A stretch of 40,624 nt of DNA from an uncultured Oscillospiraceae bacterium. GTDB lineage: Bacteria; Bacillota; Clostridia; Oscillospirales; Oscillospiraceae. Shown piece by piece: positions 30,715-38,242 of this stretch. Location: contig CAJFVK010000005.1 in NCBI GenBank assembly GCA_904420435.1, forward strand, positions 1 to 40,624, in the 5' to 3' direction. The translations under genes and the position numbers were made by a program. Below the pieces are notes generated by a model. It worked only from the letters and a program-made list of their open reading frames with translations. It searched no databases and was not told the DNA's origin. Position 1 is the stretch's first letter; every line of letters begins with the position of its first letter.

Positions 30715-30748
30715 GGTCGCAGCCTCCTCTGCATAATATGATAGTAAT

Positions 30749-30771
30749 TTGCCCGGACCAGTCCGGGGCAA
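30749..30771. promoter_or_regulatory. Palindrome in the degV leader
   Basis: TTGCCCGGAC-CA-GTCCGGGGCAA, 10-bp arms with one bulged base. It lies in the predicted 5' leader of degV and upstream of the divergent vanW gene. It could be an operator or an RNA hairpin. Confidence 0.5.
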
Positions 30772-30789
30772 GGGGGATCCGATACCAAA

Positions 30790-30818
30790 AGTATAACACA
30801 TCCCCTGCGTCATTGCAA
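30790..30818 (-). promoter_or_regulatory. Sigma-A promoter of degV-prmA
   Basis: Reverse strand TTGCAA, 17-bp spacer, TATACT with TGT before the -10. It gives a leader of about 70 nt. Confidence 0.7.
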
Positions 30819-30843
30819 ACTGTGGTTTGGGAGGTGAGGCCCG

Positions 30844-32100
30844 GTGGGGCGGAGATGGGCGCTGCTGGCGGCCCTGGCGGCCTTGGGGCTGTCCCTGATG
30901 GCCTTCTGCCTGGCGGCGGGAGAGGGACGGATGCCCGGCGGGACCTTCGTGGCCGGCGTGCCGGTGGAGGGACTGACCAGGGCGGAGGCCCTGACGGCCC
31001 TGGAGGGGGCGGCGGAGGCCTACGGGGAAACGGAGATCCTCTTCTACTGCGGCGACCAGCTGGCAGCAGCGGTCAAAAGCCGGGAGATCGGGGCGGCGCC
31101 GGACCTGGAGGCAGCGGTGGACCTGGCTCTGGTGGAGGGCGGGGACATCTGGCCCCGGGTCCGGATAGACCGCTCCGCCCTGGAGGAGCTATTGCCGCCG
31201 GCCCCCAAAAATGCCCGCTACGACCGGGAGCGGGGGCAGGTGGCGCCGGGCCGGGCGGGGGTGGCGGTGGACGCCGCGGCCCTGGAGGAGGCCCTGACCC
31301 GGGCAGGGCCGGGGGGCAGCGTGGGCTTCCCGGTGGAGATCCGGGAGCCGGAGCTGGGAGCGGAGCAGCTGGAGGCGATGCTGTTCCGGGATGAGCTGTC
31401 CGCCTGGGAAACGGAGGTGGAGGGCTCCCGGCAGCGCCAGGACAACGTGGCCCTCTCCGCCGCGGCCATCAGCGGCGCCGTGATCCTGCCGGGGGAGGTC
31501 TTTGACTTCAACCAGGCGGTGGGGGAGCGGACGGAGGAGCGGGGCTACGCCCCGGCCCCCTCCCTCCTGGACGGGGAAACGGTGGACACGGTGGGCGGCG
31601 GCATCTGTCAGACCGCGGGGACGCTGTACATGGCGGCGCTGCTGGCGGACCTGGAGATCGTGGAGCGCAGCGGGCACAGCCGGCCCAGCAGCTATCTGCC
31701 TCTGGGGCTGGACGCGGCGGTCAGCTGGAACGGCAAGAACCTGCGTATTCGCAACGACACCGGCTATCCGATCCGGGTGGAGGCCTGGATGGAGGAGGGC
31801 AGGCTGCGGGTGCGGCTGGTGGGCACCCGCCTGGAGGAGGCCAGGGTGGCCATGCGCCCGGAGGAGGGGGAGCCCTTGCCCTACGCCGTGGAGGAGCGGG
31901 CCGACCCGGACCTTGCGCCGGGGGAGCGGCAGCTCTTCCGGGCGGGGAGAGAGGGCCTGACCGTGCGGACCTGGCGGGAGGTGTATGACGGGGAGGGGAA
32001 CCTGCTCCGCTCCGCCCTGGAGGCGGAAACCGTCTACCCGGCCCAGAGCGAGCTCTGGCTGGTGGGGGAGGAGCCGGGCCCGGCGGATGGGAAAGCGTAA
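30844..32100 (+). CDS. VanW family protein with G5-like C-terminal domain
   Basis: 418 residues from GTG 30844 (GGGAGGTG upstream). The N-terminal helix (LLAALAALGLSLMAFCLAAG) is a signal or anchor. About residues 30-200 are two repeat-like domains (GGTFVAGVPVEGLTRAEALTALE), the peptidoglycan-binding-type domain that precedes VanW in clostridial proteins. VanW: about 205-320, with LSAAAISGAVILPGEVFDFNQAVGERTEERGYAPAPSLLDGE and GGGICQTAGTLYMAAL. The C-terminal 80 residues (PYAVEERADPDLAPGERQLFRAGREG) resemble a G5 domain. Envelope location is likely. VanW's own role is unknown, and it is not evidence of vancomycin resistance. Confidence 0.88.
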   Translation: MGRRWALLAALAALGLSLMAFCLAAGEGRMPGGTFVAGVPVEGLTRAEALTALEGAAEAYGETEILFYCGDQLAAAVKSREIGAAPDLEAAVDLALVEGGDIWPRVRIDRSALEELLPPAPKNARYDRERGQVAPGRAGVAVDAAALEEALTRAGPGGSVGFPVEIREPELGAEQLEAMLFRDELSAWETEVEGSRQRQDNVALSAAAISGAVILPGEVFDFNQAVGERTEERGYAPAPSLLDGETVDTVGGGICQTAGTLYMAALLADLEIVERSGHSRPSSYLPLGLDAAVSWNGKNLRIRNDTGYPIRVEAWMEEGRLRVRLVGTRLEEARVAMRPEEGEPLPYAVEERADPDLAPGERQLFRAGREGLTVRTWREVYDGEGNLLRSALEAETVYPAQSELWLVGEEPGPADGKA

Positions 32101-32105
32101 AGCCA

Positions 32106-32145
32106 CGCCAGCCGGCGGAGCCTTGCTCCGCCGGCTGGCGTTTTT
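32106..32145. terminator. Very strong terminator after vanW
   Basis: 16-bp perfect stem CGCCAGCCGGCGGAGC with complement, CTT loop, then TTTTTGT. It also faces the convergent amidase gene ending at 32153. Confidence 0.92.
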
Positions 32146-32152
32146 GTCGGGA

Positions 32153-32836
32153 TCAGGGGACTGCGGTTTCCGCTGAAGGGGAGGGGGCCATGGCCGCCGC
32201 GATCTGTTCCTTCAGGGCGTCCCAGGCCTCCGGGTGCTCCACATAGTACCTGGGGCAGATCTTGCCGCTGACGTCATAGTGTCGGATGATCTGGTCCTCC
32301 TCCAGGCCGAAGCTCTCGCACAGAAACGCCGTCAGGCGGACCAGGCTGTCCCTGGTTTCCGGCAGGAACTCCCCGGTTTCGTCCGGATGGCAGACCTCGA
32401 TGGCGATGGTGTCGTCGTTTCGGTCATTGGAGCAGAAGGAGATCTCGCTGAGGGGGACGCACTGGATGATCTCCCCCTCCAGCCCCACGACGAAGTGGGA
32501 GCTGGCGTAGGTGGACCGGGTGAGGGACAGGTTGGCAAAGTAGTCCCGGTTGTTCTGTGCCGTGGAGCTGGGGTTGCCCACATAGTGGATCACCACGCCG
32601 TTGACCTGCCGCAGGGGCCGGCCCGGCCGGGAGTGGCTGTTGATGGGCAGCAGGTCCTGGTCGATCCAGTCCGGGATCTCCACCTGGGCGCCGGGGGTGC
32701 CGGCGGTGGCCAGGCGGACGGACAGGGGCCGCAGCACCAGAAGCCACAGGACCGCCAGGGCGGCCGCCCCGGCCAGGACCCCCAGGGCGGCCCGGGCCCA
32801 GCCCTTCAGCCGCCGCCTTCTCTTAGGTGCGTCCAT
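32153..32836 (-). CDS. Membrane-anchored N-acetylmuramoyl-L-alanine amidase (Amidase_2/PGRP fold)
   Basis: 227 residues. A basic N-terminus is followed by one helix (ALGVLAGAAALAVLWLLVL, about residues 17-36), which puts the enzyme outside the membrane. Zinc ligands of the Amidase_2 fold are visible: His in NGVVIHYVG (about 83), His in IIRHYDVSG (about 190) and Cys in KICPRYY (about 198, the usual His/Cys/Asp third ligand). TIAIEVCHPDETGEF is the central strand. It starts 9 nt after the ABC permease stop and is probably the last gene of the GntR-ABC operon. Confidence 0.88.
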   Translation of the reverse strand: MDAPKRRRRLKGWARAALGVLAGAAALAVLWLLVLRPLSVRLATAGTPGAQVEIPDWIDQDLLPINSHSRPGRPLRQVNGVVIHYVGNPSSTAQNNRDYFANLSLTRSTYASSHFVVGLEGEIIQCVPLSEISFCSNDRNDDTIAIEVCHPDETGEFLPETRDSLVRLTAFLCESFGLEEDQIIRHYDVSGKICPRYYVEHPEAWDALKEQIAAAMAPSPSAETAVP

Positions 32837-32845
32837 GGCGTCCGG

Positions 32846-34765
32846 TCAGGCCGTTTGGGCCGAGAGGGCCTCTGTGGCGCCCTCCTGGAGGGCTGCCGCC
32901 CGCTGGATGGTGTCCAGCACATCCTGCCGCAGGTAGCCCAGCTCCACCAGGGTGTCCAGGGTGTGGGTCATACCGCTGTTGAGCTCCACCTGCACCCACT
33001 CCGTGCGCTGGCCCGGGGTGTCCCCCTCGGGAACCCGGAAGGTGAACTCCAGGGACATGTCCATATACTCCGTGGCGCTGTCAAAGGGCAGGGGGATCAG
33101 GGGGCAGCGGCCCTCCGCCGCGTCGGCGAGCACCGCCTCGTAGAGCCGGTCCAGATGGCTCGCGGTGGCCTCGATGGGGCTGTCCTCATAGACGTCGTTG
33201 ACCAGGTCATAGTAGTAGAAGTAGCCGCCCATCAGGGCGCCTCCGTCGCCGGGCATCAGGGCCAGGGTCTGGAGCTCCGGGCTCATGGCCAGCTCCCGGA
33301 GCTGGTAGTCGTAGGTGTCCGGCTGGTTCTGCCACCGGTCCAGGGTGAGGGGCAGGGTGTAGGACCGGGCCACCTGGCGGCCGCCCCGGAGGGTGTAGGT
33401 GATGTCCAGGTAGGTGACATCCGACCCGAGGATACTACTATAGGAATAGAAGGAATCGATGTCCGCGGTGCTCTCCCGGATGTAGGCCTCGTCGTCCAGG
33501 ATCGCCTGGTGGACCCGGAGGACCTGGGCGGCAGCGGCGCTCTCGCCGCTGATGGTGATGCTGCCGGTGGCGCCGCTGCGGATGGAAACGGAGGCCACGT
33601 CCTCCTGGGCCGGCACGTAGGCCGTGAGGCCGAAGAGGTCGAAGCTGACGCAGCCGCAGAGGATCACCACAATGGCCGCCACCGTCAGGGGGCCCCGCCA
33701 GCTCCGGCGGAATACCCGCAGGGACTTTTTCAGCAGCATGGAGGCCACATAGTAGCCGATGATGGAGGTGAGAATCACACAGACCGCCATGGGCAGCATG
33801 TGGTTGTAGAGGCCCCGCTGGAAGGGCAGGCCGTAGACCAGGGAGTAGAGCAGCTGGCCCAGGGTCAGGCCGAAGAACAGGGCCACGCCGTACCGGAAGA
33901 CCGGCCGCAGCCACCGCTGGGCGATCACGTCCCCGGCGCACTCGCTGCTCCGCCGGCGGTAGAGCAGCAGGGAGACCGCCAGAATGACCAGGGCGATGAG
34001 GGCGTAGATCCCGATGGTGCCGAGGCCCTCAAAGCGCCAGTCCAGCACCTCCCAGCCGCCGGAGGAGCTCTCGGTGTAGACGGGCACGCACCGCAGGTTC
34101 TCATAGAGATAGGCGGTGGGGCTGAAGAAGGTGACCCAGGGCAGGCTGGCCTGCTCCACGCCGAAGAGGAAGCCCCGGGCGAAGGAGAAAACCAGCTCCT
34201 GGAGCAGCACCGCCAGGAAGTGGCCCAGGTAGTAGAACACCAGGGCGGCAAAGCTGCTGCCGGTGATCATGGCCACCAGGGTGAAGGAGGCGAAGTAGAG
34301 CAGGGCCATGCCCAGAACCGCAACGACGGTGGTGGCCAGAGCCTGGAAGGAGAGGATCCCGAAGCAGAGGGTCACCAGCACGAAGAAGAGGCCCACAATG
34401 GCGAAGGGCAGCAGCACCATGGCGAGGCCCGAGGCCACTGAGGTCAGGAACAGGCAGGTCCGGTCCACCGGCAGGGCGTGGTAGAGCCCCACGCTCCGGG
34501 CGGAGTTCAGATAGCTCCAGACCAGCACGCCGCACAGGGAGGCGTAGACCAGCAGAAAGCCGGGGACGAAGTAGGCGGTGACCTGGTAGAGGCTGATGGT
34601 GATGTCCGAAGCCGTGGCCTGCAGACCCCGCAGGTTCAAAAGCTGCAGCAGCAGGTACAGGGGGAACACGCTGCCCAGCAGGCTGACCCCGCCCCACAGG
34701 GGCCAGAACCGGCTCAGATTCTTCCGAAAGAGCGTGGCATTAAAGTACGATTTCCTTGACAGCAT
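32846..34765 (-). CDS. ABC transporter permease, large polytopic type with extracytoplasmic domain
   Basis: 639 residues from ATG 34765 (GGGAGGT 8 nt upstream). About 6-8 helices lie in the first 400 residues (FVPGFLLVYASLCGVLVWSYL, MVLLPFAIVGLFFVLVTLCFGIL, IIGYYVASMLLKKSL). A soluble domain follows the last helix (from about VPAQEDVASVSIRSG to the end). ARSVGLYHALPVDRTCLFLTS resembles the ABC-2/YtrC-type permease loop. It works with the ATPase encoded just upstream; the two genes overlap by 26 nt. Context with a YtrA regulator and a cell-wall amidase suggests an envelope-stress exporter, but the substrate is unknown. Confidence 0.82.
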   Translation of the reverse strand: MLSRKSYFNATLFRKNLSRFWPLWGGVSLLGSVFPLYLLLQLLNLRGLQATASDITISLYQVTAYFVPGFLLVYASLCGVLVWSYLNSARSVGLYHALPVDRTCLFLTSVASGLAMVLLPFAIVGLFFVLVTLCFGILSFQALATTVVAVLGMALLYFASFTLVAMITGSSFAALVFYYLGHFLAVLLQELVFSFARGFLFGVEQASLPWVTFFSPTAYLYENLRCVPVYTESSSGGWEVLDWRFEGLGTIGIYALIALVILAVSLLLYRRRSSECAGDVIAQRWLRPVFRYGVALFFGLTLGQLLYSLVYGLPFQRGLYNHMLPMAVCVILTSIIGYYVASMLLKKSLRVFRRSWRGPLTVAAIVVILCGCVSFDLFGLTAYVPAQEDVASVSIRSGATGSITISGESAAAAQVLRVHQAILDDEAYIRESTADIDSFYSYSSILGSDVTYLDITYTLRGGRQVARSYTLPLTLDRWQNQPDTYDYQLRELAMSPELQTLALMPGDGGALMGGYFYYYDLVNDVYEDSPIEATASHLDRLYEAVLADAAEGRCPLIPLPFDSATEYMDMSLEFTFRVPEGDTPGQRTEWVQVELNSGMTHTLDTLVELGYLRQDVLDTIQRAAALQEGATEALSAQTA

Positions 34766-35639
34766 AGTGCTCACCTCCCAGCTCATAGATAAAGATCTCC
34801 TCCAGACTCAGGGGAAGGGCCTCCAGCATCAGGGGCTGGAAGGCGGACAGCCGCTCTTGAAGGGACCGGCCATTGCCCCGGACGATGTAGGTGTACACCC
34901 GGCCCACATGGGAGGTGTGCAGCACCTGCAGATCCTCCGGCAGCTCCGGCGGCTCCGCCCCGGACCAGACCGCCTGGAGCTTGACGATGTTCTCCTGGAG
35001 GTCGCTGAGGCTCCGCTCCAGCAGGATCTTTCCCTTGTTCATAATGCCCACGTGGTCGCACACGTCCTCCAGCTCCCGGAGGTTGTGGGAGCTGACCAGC
35101 ACGGTGGTGCCGTACTCGGTCACATCCGCCATCAGAAGGCTCCACACCTGCCGGCGCATCACCGGGTCCAGCCCGTCCACCGGCTCGTCCAGCACCAGGT
35201 ACTTGGGCCGGCAGCACAGGGTGAGCCAGAAGGCCACCTGCTTCTGCATGCCCTTGCTCAGCCGGCGGATCAGGGACTTCTCCGGGATCTCGAACACCTC
35301 CCGCAGCTTGGCGTACCGGTCCATGTCAAAGGACGGGTAGAAGCCTCGGTAGAAGCGCATCATGTCCCGCACCGTGGCGGAGGGGAAGTAGAACCAGTCG
35401 TCGGGAATGGCGGCCATCAGGGCCTTCTTCCCCGGGTTTTCGTAGATAGGCTCCCCGTCCACCAGGACCTGGCCGCTGTCGGGCCGGTATACGCCGGTGA
35501 GATGGCGGATCACTGTGGACTTCCCCGCGCCGTTGGGGCCCACCAGGCCGTAGATGGCGCCGTCGGGCACCGTGAGCGTGGCCTGGTCCAGGGCCCTGAA
35601 GCCATCAAAGGTCTTGGTCAGCTGCTGTACTTCAATCAT
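34740..35639 (-). CDS. ABC transporter ATP-binding protein (YtrB-like)
   Basis: 299 residues. Walker A GPNGAGKST (about residue 35), signature LSKGMQKQV (about 128; LSKG in place of LSGG, common in the YtrB/CcmA-like branch), Walker B KYLVLDEPVDGLDP (about 150) and the H-loop SSHNL (about 185). After residue 210 comes a family-specific C-terminal domain. ATG 35639 overlaps the GntR stop by 1 nt. Energises the permease encoded next. Confidence 0.92.
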   Translation of the reverse strand: MIEVQQLTKTFDGFRALDQATLTVPDGAIYGLVGPNGAGKSTVIRHLTGVYRPDSGQVLVDGEPIYENPGKKALMAAIPDDWFYFPSATVRDMMRFYRGFYPSFDMDRYAKLREVFEIPEKSLIRRLSKGMQKQVAFWLTLCCRPKYLVLDEPVDGLDPVMRRQVWSLLMADVTEYGTTVLVSSHNLRELEDVCDHVGIMNKGKILLERSLSDLQENIVKLQAVWSGAEPPELPEDLQVLHTSHVGRVYTYIVRGNGRSLQERLSAFQPLMLEALPLSLEEIFIYELGGEHYAVKEIVL

Positions 35640-36001
35640 TACCGCATTCCCTCCTCCAGCAAAGCGAAAATCTCCTCCTTCGGCACCTGCAGGTACCGCA
35701 GCTCCGTCAGAATTTCCCGGAGCTTCTCCAGCAGCTCCGCCTTCCTGCCGTCAAGGGGCTCCGCCGCCTTGGCGGCAAAACTCCCCTTGCCCGGGACGGA
35801 GTAGATATACCCCTCCGCCTCCAGCTCCCCGTAGGCCCGCTGGATGGTGTTGGGGTTGATGGCCAGCTCCGTGGCCATGGAGCGGACGGAGGGCAGCCGC
35901 TCGTCCGGCTGCAGGGCGCCGGTGACGATCAGCCTGCGCAGACCGTCCCGGATCTGCTCGTAGATGGGACGGGAGTCCCGGTAGTTCAGTGTAATCACCA
36001 T
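35639..36001 (-). CDS. GntR-family repressor, YtrA subfamily
   Basis: 120 residues from ATG 36001 (AAGGAGGT upstream); the ORF-track entry starting at 37330 is a shadow extension. Winged helix-turn-helix of GntR type: IYEQIRDGLRRLIVTGALQPDERLPSVRSMATELAINPNTIQRAYGELEAEGYIYSVPGKGSF (about residues 12-75). A short helical tail of about 40 residues follows (KLREILTELRYLQVPKEEIFALLEEG), the YtrA hallmark, with no ligand domain. YtrA members repress ABC transporter operons and respond to cell-wall antibiotics in Bacillus. Its operator is seen upstream at 36125-36151. Confidence 0.92.
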   Translation of the reverse strand: MVITLNYRDSRPIYEQIRDGLRRLIVTGALQPDERLPSVRSMATELAINPNTIQRAYGELEAEGYIYSVPGKGSFAAKAAEPLDGRKAELLEKLREILTELRYLQVPKEEIFALLEEGMR

Positions 36002-36012
36002 GCCACCTCCTT

Positions 36013-36084
36013 CTATCGCCTGGTAAACGCCGCCGCGGCCGCCAGCACCAGAAGTACAGCCGCGGCGCTGATGGGAATGCCCAT
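36013..36084 (-). CDS. Tiny hydrophobic peptide (23 aa) at the head of the GntR-ABC operon
   Basis: Below the ORF-track size limit. ATG 36084 follows GAGGAGG by 9 nt and encodes MGIPISAAAVLLVLAAAAAFTRR, a single membrane-helix-like peptide with a basic end. An ATG two codons upstream (36090) has poorer spacing. Its stop codon lies directly before the ribosome site of the GntR gene, so translation of the two may be coupled. It could be a membrane microprotein or just a leader peptide; no homologue is recognised. Confidence 0.5.
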   Translation of the reverse strand: MGIPISAAAVLLVLAAAAAFTRR

Positions 36085-36124
36085 GGTCATCGCCCTCCTC
36101 TTCTTTGGCCGTCCACCGGGGATC

Positions 36125-36151
36125 AAGTGTACTAAATGTATTAGTACACTT
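36125..36151. promoter_or_regulatory. YtrA-type operator of the GntR-ABC operon
   Basis: Perfect inverted repeat AAGTGTACTAA-N5-TTAGTACACTT. It contains AGTGTA-N13-TACACT, the spacing I recall for the B. subtilis YtrA operator. It covers the predicted transcription start, just downstream of the -10. Confidence 0.88.
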
Positions 36152-36180
36152 AGTATAGCACGGGAGAATATGGCTGTCAA
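36152..36180 (-). promoter_or_regulatory. Sigma-A promoter of the GntR-ABC operon
   Basis: Reverse strand TTGACA, 17-bp spacer, TATACT with TGC before the -10, adjoining the operator. Confidence 0.88.
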
Positions 36181-36224
36181 GGCGGAAGTTTCCGGGGAAT
36201 TTTGCCGGGATGGAGGGATAGTCC

Positions 36225-36255
36225 TTGACTTGGAGTGTACTCCAGGTGATATGAT
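36225..36255 (+). promoter_or_regulatory. MerR-type promoter with 19-bp spacer
   Basis: TTGACT, 19-bp spacer, TATGAT. The spacer contains TGGAGT-GT-ACTCCA, a dyad where MerR regulators bind and untwist DNA. The MerR-family gene at 37451 in the same operon is the likely regulator. Confidence 0.85.
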
Positions 36256-36286
36256 GCAAGGAAGAACAGAAAGGAGAAGGCAGCCT

Positions 36287-37435
36287 ATGGAAGTTCGGAC
36301 ATTGGGCCGCACGGGCCTCCGGGTCAGCGAGATCGGCCTGGGGTGCGAGGGATTTATCGGGAAGGACGAGGCGTTCGCCCGGGAGATGTTTTCCATCGCC
36401 CTGGAGGCGGGGGTCAACTGCATGGATTTGTACACCCCCAACCCGGAGGTGCACCGGCTGGTGGGGCGGATGATTGCGCCCCAGCGGGAGAAGTTTGTCC
36501 TCCAGGCCCACCTGTGCACCATCTGGCGCAATGGGCAGTACAAGGCCACCCGGAAGCCGTCGGAGGTGCGGGAGGCCTTTGAGGAGATGCTCCAAAACCT
36601 GGGGACCGACTATGTGGATATCGGGATGATCCACTATGTGGATACCCCCCAGCTCTGGGAGGAGATCGCCGGCGGGGAGGTGATGGCCTACGCCAGGGAG
36701 CAGCAGGCCGCCGGCCGCATCCGGCACATCGGCGTGAGCAGCCACAACCCCCAGGCGGCTCTGGCGGCGGTGGAGAGCGGGCTGGTGGACGTGCTGATGT
36801 TCAGCGTCAACCCCTGCTATGACCTGCTGCCCGGGGATGAGGACGTGGAGCAGCTGTGGAACGAGAAGAACTACGAGCGCACCCTGGTGAACATGGACCC
36901 GGAGCGGCAGCGGCTCTATGAGACCTGCCAGCGCCTGGGGGTGGGCATCACGGTGATGAAGGCCTTCGGCGGCGGGGACCTCCTGAACGGGGAGCTGTCC
37001 CCGGCGGGCCGGGCCCTGACGGTCAACCAGTGCATCCACTACGCCCTGACCCGGCCGGCGGTGGCCAGCGTCATGTCCGGCTGCCGCTCGGCGGAGGAGC
37101 TGCGCGCCTCCCTGGCCTACGAGGACGCCGCGGAGGAGGAGCGGGATTATGCCGCCGCCTTCGCCAGCTTTCCCCGGATCCGCTGGGAGGGCCACTGCAT
37201 GTACTGCGGCCACTGCGCTCCCTGCCCCAAGGGGATCGACGTGGCCACGGTGACCAAGTTCTACAACCTGGCCCGGGCCCAGGGGAGCGTGCCGGAAACC
37301 GTGCGGGAGCACTACGCCGCTCTGGCCCACGGCGCGGGGGAGTGCGTGGCCTGCGGCGCCTGCGAGAAGCGGTGTCCCTTCGGCGTGCCGGTGATGGAGA
37401 ACATGAAGCAGGCGGCGGCCCTCTTCGGCCGCTGA
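36287..37435 (+). CDS. Aldo/keto reductase with C-terminal 4Fe-4S domain
   Basis: 382 residues from ATG 36287 (AAAGGAG upstream). Aldo/keto barrel: EVRTLGRTGLRVSEIGLGCEGF, GVNCMDLYTPNPEVHRLVGRMI, YVDIGMIHYVD (residues of the usual catalytic region) and IRHIGVSSHNPQAAL. The C-terminal 100 residues hold two cysteine sets: CMYCGHCAPCP and CVACGACEKRCPFGV, consistent with iron-sulfur clusters, as in many clostridial AKRs. The usual catalytic Tyr appears as DLYTPN rather than the classic D...Y...G.SE pattern. Predicted NAD(P)H- or ferredoxin-linked carbonyl reduction; substrate unknown. Co-transcribed with the merR gene 15 bp downstream. Confidence 0.9.
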   Translation: MEVRTLGRTGLRVSEIGLGCEGFIGKDEAFAREMFSIALEAGVNCMDLYTPNPEVHRLVGRMIAPQREKFVLQAHLCTIWRNGQYKATRKPSEVREAFEEMLQNLGTDYVDIGMIHYVDTPQLWEEIAGGEVMAYAREQQAAGRIRHIGVSSHNPQAALAAVESGLVDVLMFSVNPCYDLLPGDEDVEQLWNEKNYERTLVNMDPERQRLYETCQRLGVGITVMKAFGGGDLLNGELSPAGRALTVNQCIHYALTRPAVASVMSGCRSAEELRASLAYEDAAEEERDYAAAFASFPRIRWEGHCMYCGHCAPCPKGIDVATVTKFYNLARAQGSVPETVREHYAALAHGAGECVACGACEKRCPFGVPVMENMKQAAALFGR

Positions 37436-37450
37436 CAGGGGGCGCGGGAT

Positions 37451-37846
37451 ATGACGATTACGGAAGTCAGCAAAAAGTATGGCATCTCCCCGGATACCCT
37501 GCGCTACTACGAGCGGATCGGCCTGATCCCGGCGGTGCCCCGGAACCGAAGCGGCATCCGGGACTACGACGAGGCGGCCTGCGGCTGGGTGGAGCTGATG
37601 AAGTGCATGCGGGCGGCAGGGGTGCAGATCGACGCGCTGATCGACTATGTGGCCCTCTGCCAGCAGGGGGACGGCACGGCGGCCCAGCGGAAGGCCATCC
37701 TGGTGGAGCAGCGCCGGCAGCTGGCGGACCGGATGGCGGATATGCAGCGGTCCCTGGACCGGCTGGACGAGAAGATCGCCCAGTACGAGGAGGTGCTGCT
37801 GCGCCGGGAGCGGGAGCTAACCCAGATGAGCCGGGAGCAGGGCTGA
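37451..37846 (+). CDS. MerR family transcriptional regulator
   Basis: 131 residues. MTITEVSKKYGISPDTLRYYERIGLIPAVPRNRSGIRDYDEAAC is the MerR winged helix with the RYYE motif. LIDYVALCQQGDGTAAQRKAILVEQRRQLADRMADMQRSLDRLDEKIAQYEE is the long dimerisation helix, in the AdhR/YfmP-like group that pairs with aldo/keto reductases and responds to aldehydes or electrophiles in Bacillus. Few cysteines are present, so a metal sensor is unlikely. It probably activates its own operon through the 19-bp-spacer promoter at 36225. Confidence 0.9.
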   Translation: MTITEVSKKYGISPDTLRYYERIGLIPAVPRNRSGIRDYDEAACGWVELMKCMRAAGVQIDALIDYVALCQQGDGTAAQRKAILVEQRRQLADRMADMQRSLDRLDEKIAQYEEVLLRRERELTQMSREQG

Positions 37847-37862
37847 CCGGGACCGGAGCGGA

Positions 37863-37890
37863 AGGGAGGGGCGTGTCCCCTCCCTTTTTT
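37863..37890 (+). terminator. Terminator after merR
   Basis: 9-bp stem AGGGAGGGG with complement, CGTGT loop, then six T. Confidence 0.9.
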
Positions 37891-37935
37891 GCGGCCAGGA
37901 AACAAAAAGCCCGCCTTACCGGCGGGAGAAAAGAC

Positions 37936-37964
37936 TTGCGGAAAACCGGGGAAGCAGGTACAAT
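37936..37964 (+). promoter_or_regulatory. Orphan sigma-A-like promoter
   Basis: TTGCGG, 17-bp spacer, TACAAT in gene-free DNA, pointing right. No supported ORF or forward terminator follows before the reverse-strand tRNA-Ser. Confidence 0.45.
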
Positions 37965-38203
37965 ACGTGTCAGGGAGCTCTGCCGGCCCCGGGGGAAACG
38001 GAGAAACTCCAGCCGTACAAAAAAGCCGTCGGAGCAAAGCGGACTTTGCTCCGACGTGGAAGGAACGGTTAAAATCGATATTTTTTCCAGGCCAGACAGA
38101 ACCGCCGCGAAGCGGCGGCCCCAAACCGAAGCCCAGCGAAGCGGGTTCGGTTTGGAAACGAGGAGCAGCAGAATGAGCGCACGATGAGCTTTGTAATGAA
38201 CTG
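37965..38203. other. Gene-free region with hairpins and a repeated motif
   Basis: Contains a 12-bp hairpin GTCGGAGCAAAG-CGGA-CTTTGCTCCGAC (38033-38060) whose T6 run is on the reverse strand (a reverse terminator with no obvious promoter), CCGCCGC-GAA-GCGGCGG, and CCAAACCGAA/TTCGGTTTGG arms. The 18-mer GAAGCGGGTTCGGTTTGG recurs with one change at 39639. The 95-aa ORF called here is not credible: no ribosome site, and it reads through repeats. Confidence 0.5.
38138..38155 (+). repeat. Repeat copy A, GAAGCGGGTTCGGTTTGG
   Basis: Same as 39639-39656 except one base (T for A at position 9). Each copy sits inside a hairpin next to a tRNA gene. Confidence 0.5.
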
Positions 38204-38242
38204 AAAAAGCTCGTCGCAAGCGATATGCCGCTTGCGACGAGC
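38204..38242 (-). terminator. Terminator of tRNA-Ser
   Basis: 15-bp perfect stem AGCTCGTCGCAAGCG with complement and 6-nt loop, then TTTTTC on the reverse strand. It begins at the tRNA 3' end. Confidence 0.92.

Noticed and set aside
30844-32100. VanW gene as a sign of vancomycin resistance
   Set aside because: No vanHAX or vanRS genes nearby; VanW proteins are common in Clostridia without resistance.
37889-38176. 95-aa forward ORF in the merR to tRNA-Ser gap
   Set aside because: Starts inside the merR terminator area, has no ribosome site, and runs through hairpins and a repeat; composition is not protein-like.
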